Part shown: piece by piece, positions 35,060-46,900 of the stretch
How positions within the stretch are numbered: the first letter of the stretch is position 1
How the letters are laid out: each line of letters opens with the position of its first letter
NCBI GenBank assembly: GCA_036936605.1
Contig: JAUPFV010000003.1
Span: 74,632,273 to 74,696,272 of the forward strand
Direction of reading: 5' to 3'
Length of the DNA stretch: 64,000 nucleotides
Source of the DNA: Limnanthes douglasii subsp. nivea
Lineage: Eukaryota; Streptophyta; Magnoliopsida; Brassicales; Limnanthaceae
The notes under the pieces: generated by a model
Databases searched by the model: none
The model's input: only the letters and a program-made list of their open reading frames with translations
Told to the model about the DNA's origin: nothing
Made by a program: the position numbers and the translations under genes

Positions 35060-36245
35060 TATAACACGAGATAAAAGATTTTTTGAATCCCAGGAACATA
35101 CAATACATTGCTTAATAATATGTTTTTTTTCAGAAGTAAATAATAATTTAACAGTTTATAGTCTTTTAATTGGTTTAGTTGCAACATTTCCCATCGGTTG
35201 AAACTTATATGACTTGTTGCTCCCGAATAAATCCACCAAGCAACATCGTCATCCTGCACATAAAATGCCTCAGATATTAGAGATATAATTTTGACCAGAA
35301 TTAAAATTCTGAAATAAAAACTGAACTTGTTGCTCTTTAGGATCCTTAGATCCACTTGAACCAGCAATGTTTCCACTTGGACCAGCACTGTTCCCACTTG
35401 GACCAGCACTGTTCCCACTTGGACCATCACTATTTTTTTCTTTTCCAACTCGACAATCCCTCCAAAGTGACCAGGTTAGCCACATTTCCAGCATGTCATT
35501 TTAAGTTTTTTGTTGGAAAAATTGTTGTTTTTGTTTTTGCCTTAAAGAATCCTAAAGTGACCCGCTTTCAGCCATATTTACAGATAAGTTTCCCACTTGG
35601 TTTTTACCCTTAGGAGTACTGATTTCATCTTGAAACCTTAGAGACTCTTCAATCTTAAAATGACTACCAAGTTCGACTAAAGTCATTTCTTCAATGTTGT
35701 GTTTTAGAGTGTGTTTAAAATCCTTCCATGAATGAGGCAATTTATCAATAACAGAAGACAGTGAAATATATTCGTCCATTTTCATATTGTGTTGAACAAA
35801 TTGACCCAAAATTCTTAGTAGTTCATTATACCGTTCCATCACAGATCTAGAGTCAACCATTTTGTAATTTATGAAATTACTAACCATAAACTTCCTACTA
35901 TAAGCATCTTCTATTATGTATTTTGATTCAATGGAATCTCATAACTCTTTTGCAGATTTGACATGTTAGTACACATCAAATAAAGTATCAGACGTACCGT
36001 TTAATATGTGGTCTCGACAAATGTAGTCATCATTCTCCCACTTGTTGCGCCTCCTTGTTTGTTCCAACGTTTCATTCTCAATGATCTCCGGGCAGGAGGT
36101 ACTCAGGACAAACACAACATTGAGGGTGGTCAATAGAAAATGCATATTTTATGTTATCGTCTTAAATCATATCCTTCGAACTTGTCCAATTTAGCGAATT
36201 TACTTGTCATCAACTCCGTTGATTCACCTCCAGTCGTCATCTCTA
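35060..36245 (-). pseudogene. Ty1/copia gag remnant
   Basis: Minus-strand frames give a copia-type gag (UBN2-like): MTSKFAKLDKFEGYD near 36205; HVKSAKELWDSIESKYI near 35940; FINYKMVDSRSVMERYNELL, VIDKLPHSWKDFKHTLKH and MTLVELGSHFKIEESLR (35887-35640). A Ser/Gly/Pro linker with three repeats of GPSGNSA (about 35430-35360) follows. Downstream is a weak trace of the protease-region start (DDVAWWIYSGATSHI, about 35240-35200). Many stops and shifts are present and nothing downstream (integrase, RT) is seen, so the copy is truncated. Confidence 0.8.
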
Positions 36246-37865
36246 TTTTCATAAACAAGAACATAATCTTTCAATTATTTGTTGTAAACAATGTTTGATT
36301 TTCGGATAATTTTCTGAAGTTTTGTAAACAATTTTTAATTGAAATATTTTTGGGGTTCTCCAAAAATTCTAACTGGATAAAATCAGAGATTCGTTTTCGA
36401 ACAGATAAAACCGAACCCAACATATATATATATATATATATATTTCGACCAATGCATGCAGTTAGGGTAGTTGGGGTAGTTAGGTCACATAACAGGAATT
36501 AAAACCGGTTCAAATTTGAAATTCAAATAAACTTCCAAATTTCCAAATTTAAAATTCTGTTGACTTGGAACACAAGCCAATTCACCCAAATAAAAAATTT
36601 CCAAGCTGACCTGTCAGCTCGACCCAGCTAGGGGCTCCGTCCTATCCACACCAGACAGGGGCTCTGTTTTTTGGATTCGCGAGCTCCGCCCCTTAAACTC
36701 TGTTAATCATGATATAATCTAATAAGCATGCACTCCGCACTCTACGATTTGTTCGATAATGTATCATGATTAAATTGATCGACTAGCCGATCCAATTATA
36801 CTAAAATATCAAACGTTCATGAATCTACTATTTAGAAATGGAAAATCAAATAGCAATTTCTTGTATCTATTCGTGCAATTGTGAGGTCGGTTTCTTGTTA
36901 CATATGTTGAGGTAGGTGAAGTAGAGAGTTTCCTAAATTCTTATATATCTCCGGAAACAGAAAGTCTTGGCACAAGCAGATGGTAACCGGAAGGCAATAA
37001 ACTATTTGGAGGAGGGCAGTTACGATGCAACTTTCTTTTCTGCAATAAAGAGTCTAAGAATTTTAGAGGCAATTTATGTGACTCATGTCATATCTGCGCA
37101 CGTACGATTTTTCTTAGTTGAAAGTTCTATGCTAACATAAACACAACAATGACATACTAACTTATGAAAAATGGGTCTCCGTTTAGCTTTAGCCCTTACT
37201 TAAATTGCGGCTACAGGCTTAATCAGGCTACTGTGAAGTCTTCTCTTCAGGTTATCAAGACTGAACGTTTGGGCCTCACACCTCACTTCGAATAGAAAAC
37301 CCCGACGATCCTAATCGTAAATTTGGGATAAAATTTAATTGAAATCACGAATTCCCTTTCTCTCCATCGCTATCTCTGACACTCAAAGCTTTTAATAACC
37401 TTCTTTGGGTTTTCTTTCGCCAGGGTTTGCGTGTTTCCAGTTTTTCTTTTATGGTCTGAGGTAACAACGGAAACTTAATTGGTGGAACTCACTCCCAGTA
37501 AGGGAAATAATCGTTTGGATAGTGTATTGTTATCTGCAATATGAATATACTTTTAGATACATGCCTGGAATACAGATGTTCAACTGATGATCCAAAATCC
37601 TAGGAAAATGACTATAAAAAGTGAATTATATTCATATCATCCAGACTGATAAAAACATTTTTCTTTATTAGAACTGATGACTATAAAAAGTGAATTGATT
37701 ACTAACTCTTTAAAATATGAAAGATCAAATTTATTATTTTTTTCAAAAAAAAAACCAACAAGTCTGCAGGTTTGTAAAACCTTTAACACTGAATTATTGC
37801 CGGACTTGTTTGCGAGTCATTAATTTTGCGTCCAAATAAATAAGTAGAGGACTGAATGAACAAAC
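36246..37865. other. No recognisable gene
   Basis: It contains a (TA)n run at 36421-36442. The GC-richer patch at 36600-36720 (gctccgtcct, gctccgcccc) has no coding signature. Confidence 0.5.
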
Positions 37866-40800
37866 CATTTCGAACTCGAGTGCCTGATCAACGTCGCCGT
37901 GCATAGGAGACCATTTGGAGACCCCCTCATCATCATATTCAAAGAAAACAGCATATACCTTTGATCCGTAAGCAACTTTTATCTGCTTGATCCCTGTGTG
38001 AATTTTATCATCCCATGGAGCTCCAGATTTGCCTCCAAAAGGACGCACATGTTCCACAATTAGTCTTGTATAAGCTCCCCTATAGAATGGAGAACGCTAT
38101 CGCTTCTTCAATGAACCCAATGAAATTGCCTTTGAACAACGAGAGGGAAAAATACTTTCCTTTCTCATCACCGAAAGGTCCATATGAATTCAGGTTGGTT
38201 TGGAAGGTAAGAGACTGGATGACTACACGAGTTGTAGTTGCAGAGGGGTAGCCTGTGACGCAAGTCAAATACTCGCTTGAGTAGTCCAGGGTTATCTGAA
38301 AGATACAGTGCCAAATTTAAGTGCTATCGTTTGTCAAAAGATATTAATCATGCCATTAATTACAAGGTATGTGTAAACATTATTAAGCTGTCGTCAGCCA
38401 GACAGTGAGATTTGCCGGCGAAGGGTCAAAACAACAGAAGAAACATGCTTCAGAGTAATTTATATTCTTAAAACCAATGTAAATAAAAGCCACTAACCAT
38501 GGTTTTGTTACCTCCCTCACCTTTGCCGTACCTTCACAATCATACTCGGTACGAATGGAATGAACAACCGAATCATAATTTAATTCAATTTGCCTGATAC
38601 CATCTTGTTCTTCTTCTCCATCATTCCAAAAGTACCCGCTACGTCCTCCATAGGGCCCAATGGACGACAAAAACGCTGGTTCATCAAAATAGGGCTCTAT
38701 AGCATTGAGAAACCTATTTCCCATGGAACTCCATTGACTTTATGACATTGATATTGCCCGAAGATACAGTGTAGTAACCCGATAATGATCCAAGTACTCG
38801 TCTGGGTAGTCAAGTTTGACCTATAGAAAACATCTAAGAATAAATAACATCTACGAAGCTATTACTGAGTAATGTACGTATGAAGTTACTAAAGCGCGCA
38901 TCTAAACTATGTTCATTAACAGCGACCTCATGAAATTGCGTTCCACCACCTCCACTGTGCCTAGGAGACAAAACTGGGTCTCCATCAAGGTCGACATACT
39001 CAAACTGGATCTAGTCGATGACAACTCCACTGACTATGATCACTCGTCTAATACCTGTATGCGTTCCATCGTTCCATAAACATCCACTTTCTATCTCCGT
39101 TGGTTCGACGTTATCCATATTGCAGAAAGCTAAGAAACACTAATGATTAAAAACGAAACAAAAAACTTCCACTAATTTTAGAAATTCAGACAAACTTTAG
39201 AGGAACAAAAACAGCAGGAGCAGTTTGATCCAGTGGTACTATGAGACAGTCTGTCTATAGGCAGGTGGATGACTACCTTAATATAGTTGTTTTTTCTGAA
39301 GTCAAGAGTCTTTGTTTCATACTTATTACTTCCAAAATCTTTGTTTAATACTGAACTTGATCAAATGACAGTTTTAGCATTCAATAATACAAGTAGTGGT
39401 TAGACTGAGCCAGGGCTTAGATGAGGGAAGTAGGATTCAGAGTAAAATATAAGTAAAAGAAACGACTTGAATCCACTATAGATGTACTTTCACTGGATCT
39501 TCCTCTGGACACAAACTTACTCTATTGTCCGGTAAGCCATATTTTCCCGTTGATTTTTATTGCTAGTAACAGTACAACGCTATGGCCTGACACAGATCCA
39601 TACTTCCCTGAAACTTGAACTATGAACTCACTCGGATAGTCAAGTTCAACCTGTAATCAGTTCGACGAACCTAAGAGGGTGATCATATTACTCTATAGTT
39701 AATTACAATTATGTTCGTCAATGAACTGCAGTAAGACAATGGAGTTAGAAATATTAAAATTATGAGCAAGTCTAGTTACGGAAACTTAGATAAGTCTACC
39801 TCAAACCATGCTAAAACATTATACCAAAAATAGAACATATAATAAATTATTTTTAAATTCAACTAACGGTGCACATATCAGACCCGGCGGCATTCCCACC
39901 ATATCTTTGACACCATAATGAGCGCCCATGGTTATCATACTCGACACGAATAGACTCAATGCATTAAATGACAGTAATCTATATTTTCTATATGCCCCAA
40001 TTTGCAGCACCTCTCCTGGCCTGCAGTTGCTGATATCGAAACCAGGAACTCACCTGGGTAGTCAAGATCAATCTGCAAATGTTTTCCCAAGTAATCATCA
40101 AGAGTTAAAAATGTATATAATTCTTAGTCTTATCTAATCTCAAGCATCTACATGAAACTAGTTGGTCATGTATAGAAGTCATTTAATTTAATGACTTGTC
40201 ATGACAACTTTAGTCAAATCCAGTTCGCCATCTCTTGGTACCAAACGATTATTTAGTACACAATAGTCATTATCAAAATGGAAAATGAAATAGTACCCAA
40301 CTAACCTGGAGGTATTTGTTGCCCTTATGAGACACGCCATGTTCATTGGACCAAACAGAACGGCCATGTTTATCGTACTCAAAATGCATGTACTCAATGC
40401 CAAAGGTGGCCTTTCCAATTAGTATAGTCCTAACCGTGTCATGAACTCCATCGTCCCATGGATTTCCTCCTTCGCCACCAAAATGCTTTTATGAATTCAG
40501 ATGGGTGCCGACTGATGATTGGCACAACATATGCTCCTATTGAATCAATAAACAAACTACTTCTCCCATGAAATCCAATGATTTTCCCATCAGATTGCGG
40601 GACAGAAAAGAATTCCCCACTTTTGGTGCCAAAAGGTCCGTATGTTCTTTTATTACTTTCGAAAGTGAGTTGTCTTACAGTGGAAGAATTACCTTCTTTG
40701 TCGTGGTATTCGGACATTGAAATTATAAATTTACCCGGATAATCGAGTTGGATCTAAAGAGATAAAATTGAAAAGAAAAAAGTTCATAGTTCCATGGGCA

Positions 40801-41145
40801 AGTATGATATACGAATAGTAGTCATTTTGGGTATGAAGTTTGTGAAGAAACAACTAATAACTCGCGAGTAATAACAAAACCGGCCGAATATCTCCACCTG
40901 AGCATCTCAAGTTTCAGCTAATATGACATTCTCCAAGTATTTTATAAGGACTTATATTTAACTTGTTTCATTAAACAAAGCAAGAACTAATAATATAAAG
41001 AACTTACACTAGATTTCTCACCACCCTCGCTTTCACAGTGTTTAGTACACAATGCAGAATAACCACCATCATCGTACTCAACACGGATGGAATTAATATA
41101 GTCTCCAGCGGCTACCTTGATCTTTCTAATTGTTGTGTGAGTCCG
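37866..41145 (-). pseudogene. Multi-domain jacalin-related lectin pseudogene
   Basis: Seven exon-like blocks on the minus strand, with plausible splice sites, encode alternating halves of jacalin (mannose-binding) domains: about 41145-41009, 40753-40306, 40072-39868, 39650-39528, 39120-38927, 38818-38512 and 38295-37866. Typical phrases are IGPYGGRSGYFWNDG, RPFGGKSGAPWDD, SIRVEYD, WSNEHG, LDYPGEF and YGPFGTKSGEFFSVP. Several blocks hold the end of one domain plus the start of the next, so the ancestor had at least five tandem domains. One-base shifts occur in the second (about 40490) and last block (about 38060). Stops occur near 39015 and 38735. The 39868-40072 block lacks the middle of its domain. 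It is not a functional gene. Confidence 0.85.
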
Positions 41146-41807
41146 ACACAAACACAAAAAGACTCTGGTACTTATTTTTGTTTTCTTGTTTCTATTTGTT
41201 AAAAATGATTGTAATAGTAGGTAATGCAGTATTGTATCATGTTACCATGATATGATTTCGGCTAGAAGCCTATATCCCAACGGATCCCTTAATTATCAAG
41301 GGCTAAGGATTACAACTTTTTATAGAAGTTGAATACTGATTAACGGTCTATGTTTGCAATTTTCGGCTTTTCTTGCAGTTACCTGACTGTTATCCATATC
41401 TTCAAAATTCATTCCCACCATTATGAACCTTCTGAATCGGCCTTTACCATTTGAATGTGAAACTAATTATGGCGGAAAAGACCTATCCCCAAACCAAGTC
41501 GTAAAAGAATGATATGCAGAATCTAGCTATGGTTCTGTTGAGAAATCTATACATAATGTATAAAACAAAAGAAACAATCACTCCTCCAACACAGCACATC
41601 ATATTGTATTAGCCTATCACACCAACACAGGGATCCCAACATCATATTATATTACCTATCACACCAACAAAGGGATACCAATCCATGTATATCAAATAAA
41701 AGCAACACTTCGAACATAACAACTCCAACACGAGACAATTTCAAACACAGTTTCGAAGTCTCAAATTACTATAGACATTACAATCGGTGAACCACAGAAG
41801 ATATTAT

Positions 41808-42216
41808 TTATTTTGTTTCTAATGCACATGAGCTAATAATCTGCATATAACCATAACGACTCTTTATGACAGCAAGACCCGTCTCAGTTGGATTAAAAGC
41901 TTGAAGCTCTATCTGAATGCCATCGAGTTCCCTCTTATATCTATCCTTCGAGCTAGCATAAATCATCTTGTTTCTGACTTTCGCAGTGTCAGCCAACCTA
42001 CTCATATTAAAAAAGATAGTGAGTGAAAAGATTGAAAAAATCGATAGCAATCAAAAAGTAGGATTTGATACACTGATCTTACCAGGCAATGAAAATAATC
42101 TTGCTTTTAGGGACATTCTCCTCTGTCATAAAATCAAATTCATTTAGAACATATCGACATTCATTAGCAGGAAGGCTGGCACCGAAAGCCTCGTAAGCTT
42201 CAACTGGTTCACCAAG
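41808..42216 (-). pseudogene. Actin-depolymerizing factor (ADF/cofilin) gene remnant
   Basis: Two exons on the minus strand. About 42216-42083 reads [20 protein letters not shown], then [20 protein letters not shown] and IIFIAW. 41997-41808 reads [19 protein letters not shown], then [20 protein letters not shown]. Both match the second half of plant ADFs, which sever and depolymerise actin filaments. The intron falls inside the Trp codon of FIAW, with gtaag and tag borders, so this is a genomic copy and not a processed one. The start of the protein is missing; a TAA precedes RLGEP. The C-terminus runs 16 residues past the usual end. It is probably a pseudogene. Confidence 0.75.
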
Positions 42217-43900
42217 CCTTTAATAGCATTGACATCCTTCGTTGTTGTGTCTTAACTTGAGCACATAATATTAAAGCTACAAACTTATAATGTTAAGTAA
42301 CACCCTTCGCCTTTAACTGATTGCCACCTGCAAAGTATTTGAATATATTGACTGTAAAGTTCGAGATCCATTTACAAATAAACCCCTTATCCGACATAAA
42401 AGAACTCGCAATTAGAATAGCGTTCAATCCTGTGTAAAATATATGGAAGTCTGTAAATAAAATTAAAAAAAAACATAACAATTGCTTTTTTAGTTTAGGT
42501 TTCTAGAAACTGAAACAACAACAAAATCGAATGACAATCTAAAGTCTATAACACAATCGTACACGAGATGGGGACAGTCAGACAATATATCTTTAGTGTA
42601 ATCTACAATAAGTCTACTATATCTTACAGAATCATAGAATAAGGTAGTAAAAAAATAAATAAATTAACAAAATAGAAATACAAACCAAAAAGGAGGCTCA
42701 GATTTGTAGAACTCTGGTTTATTTGGCTTAGCAATCAACATCGAAAAGGTCCCTCTATGAATCTCTACAGCCCAAAGAATCCTAATAAACCAGTTTAATT
42801 CAATTTAGACAGTCGCAAAAACAAAAGAACATAAATTAGTGAAGAATGCTAACGTATTACCTCCATTATAAAAGCATCCCACCATCCACAAAACTGAATG
42901 AGGAGTTAGTCCCCAAGAAAACTTTTTTCACTTTCTCTTCTAACATTCTAAGAAAACGAAATAGTTGATCCTAGTAGTGAAAATTAAGTTCCATTAAATG
43001 ACATGTAATATAACACCTATTCTTACAAAAATAACTCACATTTTGATGTAGGTACCTGGCTATGAGGATTAGACAATGTTCATTTGTGAACCAAGTCTGC
43101 AAGAAGTTTGAATTGCACGATTAACACGTCTTGGTATATGTAGGAGGAATTGAATTTCAGCTTAGCATCAACAAAATATTCATCTGTTGATAAGACTCGA
43201 CCATCCCACGACACAAGACCATCAAAGCAAAACAAAAGATTTCATATTTCTGCAAACTTGAGTGCACCGATTGTTGGAATAAACTCGGTCATCCATCCTA
43301 TTCGTTGCGATCCAATGCCTACTTTATTTGTGATGTCTGGTATAACTTCTCCCATTAGTCGTGTTGTTTCAAATGGGCTTCCAATTCGTCAAACCTCAAC
43401 TTCAACATCTCGACCAAGCTCCCAAGTCCGCAAATTCGCGTGTCACATCATCCAATTGTTCTTCCTGATCTTTTACTTGAGACACCTCCAAACCTTACAA
43501 CAACTCTGCCACAGGTCAATTCCAACCGGTAGGTTCCGGTCAAGTTGCAGATGCAGCTACAATAGGAAGTGATTGAAATTGTAAAAGCCCACAAAGTATA
43601 TCCTTATATGCCCCGATTAAAGCAAATTGAAGAGCTGATGGGAATTGCACCCAGCTTTCATGATTTCGTGTCCAGCATCTAGATGGTTAGCAAATGCTTC
43701 ACCGCCCTCTTCAGCTGCACCCAGCTGAAATTTAAAGGAAGAGAAGGGAAATAACCACAGTTAGAGAGAGAAAAATGGCAATCTTACGAAGCGAGGTGTG
43801 ACTGTGAGGCCCAAAATGGAAATAATCGCAATTAGAGTAACGGCTAAAGACGGAGACCCATTTTTCATACAAAAAAGCCCTAATGAGAAGGCTTTTGAAC
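42217..43900. other. Intergenic, possible unassigned minus-strand remnant
   Basis: Minus-strand frames between 43770 and 43080 look protein-like in places (RIGSPFETTRLMGEVI; GLVSWDGRVLSTDEYF; GEAFANHLDAGHEIMKAG) with several stops. I cannot assign a family. It lies divergently against HISN1. Confidence 0.3.
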
Positions 43901-43906
43901 CGGCCT

Positions 43907-43914
43907 TATAAATA
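43907..43914 (+). promoter_or_regulatory. TATA box of HISN1
   Basis: tataaata lies 88 bases before the ATG, predicting a transcription start near 43940 and a leader of about 55 bases rich in C and T. No upstream ATG lies between it and the start codon. Confidence 0.6.
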
Positions 43915-43994
43915 CTTATAACATAATCATCCGTTTCTCGCCTCTTCTCTCAGTCTCTTCTTCACTCACTGGCCATAAAGTTTTGTTGCAAAGC

Positions 43995-46900
43995 ATGTTT
44001 CTTTTTGCCTGTCCTAACAGGATTCCGAAACTAGTTTCTTGCGTATTGCAATCACAAATCGAAAATGATGTGTCCAATGGCAAATTTTCAGAGAAATTTG
44101 TCGGCAGGAAAGAGATCCGACTCGGCCTGCCTAGTAAAGGTCGAATGGCGTCTGATACTCTGGATCTTCTCAAGGTACTCTCTACTTTATTTTTCAATAC
44201 TTCATTGGATCTGAGTTTCAAGTTCTATTCACGTGAATCCATTTCAGAAATATGATTCAATTCAGATTGCTATGATTTGTTTTAGTTCTGTTCCGTACCA
44301 TTACTAACGATTGACACCGTTATAAATTCATGCGAAGAATTGATATTCATGGTGACTAGCGGGATGTTATCGGTAGCTGTTAATACTAAATTAGAAAGGG
44401 TTAGTATTAGGTTAGAAGATGATAGTATGAGTCACCATAGAAGATAGAGAGAGACATAGAAAGAGGGAATCAACAAAAAAAAACTCAAAGCCTACATCTT
44501 TCTTATTTATCATGCCACGTAGATTTTCAGTTTAATTTAATCTTTCTTATTTATCATTCCACGTAGATTTTCAGTTTAATTTTTTTATATATGCATATTA
44601 CTTTTTTTGTCAGTTTTATTTGCATTGCATCTATGGCTCAGTCCTTTTCGCTCTAGTCTTTTACGGAACCAATGTGTTTGTCTGGAACGAACCATTGTTC
44701 TTTTTTCAAACGGTTGACCAACAAAACTTTGGGCTTAGATTAGTAAATTGGTCAACATTTAGGCCTAGGTTAGTAAATGTTGATACATATATATATACGG
44801 GTTATATAGCAGGCTTGTATCTCGTGTAATTAGCGTTATGCCTTTTCATTTTCAGAATATTATTCAGTTTAGGTAGTAATCTACTCTCAAGTATCTAAGT
44901 ATTATTCCTTTTCATTTTCGGAATATTATTAGATTTAGATAGTAATCTACTCTCAAGTATCTAAGTATTATGAGAGTATCTAAGTATTATGCCTTTTCCA
45001 TGTTCTCGACTTGGATAGCAACTTGCTCTCATGTACTCTTGCCGAGCTTGAAGATTTTTTTTACTAACTTGTGATTTTTATAGAAAATTGCGAGTATAAA
45101 GAATCTTTGTAGATATTTCAATGAACAAGCGGACTAGTGAAACTGTTTAGCAAAGGTTAAACTTATTCATTTACAAAAAAGAAAGACATTTATTTACCTT
45201 TTCAACCACTAGGTTAGGATGTTGAAAGGGCGAAGGGAAAGACATTAGAAAAAAACTACCTGGACCCATTTGGAGATGTTGAATTTCTACAGCCTGTTTA
45301 CATTTACCCTTTATTCTTTTGTCTTTATAGGTGAGTTTATACCCTCCTCTAGTTCTTATTAAAAAATACACAATGTGATTGTTATGAGTTTGATTATATT
45401 ATATAAATATTAACAAAAAAAACAATGAAAAAGTAGTTGGAGTCTATATCGGTGGTACTTGTTTACCACTGGTTTTAGTAAATAATTTTAAAAATAGACA
45501 ATGTGTTTCTTACTAGTTTGATTATATTATATAAATATTAAAAAAAGACAATGAAAAAGTAGCTGGACTTTATAATCGTGGTACTGGTTTACCACGGGTT
45601 TTAGTAAATAATTATTATTTAAGTGGGAAATAAGACATGTAATATTGATCTCAATTAAATATTACAGTTAATTAATAACGATAACTAGGAATGTGGATTG
45701 ATAGCCTTTTGCGCACTAACTGCAAAGAGTCTCCGGAGCAATAGCGCACCACAAGTGTAATAATATAAATATAAATAATATGTTCATATTCAAAATAAAC
45801 ATATCTTAAAAAGTAACTCAGATCATCCTTAAATCAAACAAATCTAAGAATAGTTGGATCAATAATATCAAACAATTAACCAATTTTAAATTTTATCATC
45901 CCACATATTTTCTTAGATTTCGTCTAATCTCGTGGTAAGGATAAGGGTTCTGGATTAGCTGCGCTATAGCCCACTTAGCCTGCTATGCGCTATTGCGCGC
46001 AATTGGGGCTATTAATAACTATGGTTTGATGACAAATCTGAAAGGGAAGTTGCAGAAAGAAGGAACGTGGTAAGACAAAGCAGCAATCCCAACAGTGGTA
46101 TACACAACTGTTCAAAACAGGCACCAGCAATAGAGAAGGTCATTATCAAAACAGAAGTTGTCTATAGAAGAAGAACATGAATAGAGCTAGCAATTGTTTG
46201 TCTTTTAAATGTGGAATTATATTGGAATTAATTTAATCTATTTGTCAATTTTCTTGGTTATCAAACGGTTTATTGGTTCCATTCCAAACCTATTTCCCAT
46301 TTCAGTTCCTTCTCTATTTTGGTTTTGAAAATAAAATCCAATTTATTGGTTCGATTTCAAACCTATTTCACCATTTCAGTTCCTTCTCTATTTCGGTTTT
46401 GAAAATAGATCCGATTTTATTGGTTGATTCCGAACCTATTTCACCATTTCAGTTTTTTATCTATCTTGGTTTTGAAAATAGAAGGATTCTATTGGTTCGA
46501 TTCCGAATCCATTTCACTAGAACTGAGGTTCGATTCCTAACCCATTTCACCATTTCAGTTTTTATCTAATTAGATTTTTGAAAATAGAAGCGGTTTTATT
46601 GAGTCACCTATTTCGGTTCTTTATCTATTTTGGTTTTGAATACAGAATCTATTTTATTGGTTCAATTTCAAACCAGTTTCATTATCTATTATCTATTTTG
46701 GTTTGGTTAATAAAACCGTTAAAATTTGGTCTAATTTTCGTTTTTAGTTCAAGGTTCCTAATAAGAGATGGGTTTGGTTTATTATTATTAATTTATTATT
46801 ATTATTAGATTTAGAAAAAATTGATATTAACGTAAAAGTCGTCATATATTTCAAGACACGTCATTTGTGGTGTTTTTGTATTTTATTTGATTAAATACAA

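Noticed and set aside
43150..43572. 140-codon + strand frame just before HISN1
   Set aside because: Composition is Ser/Arg/His-rich without domain, and the minus strand looks more protein-like; reported only as an unassigned region.
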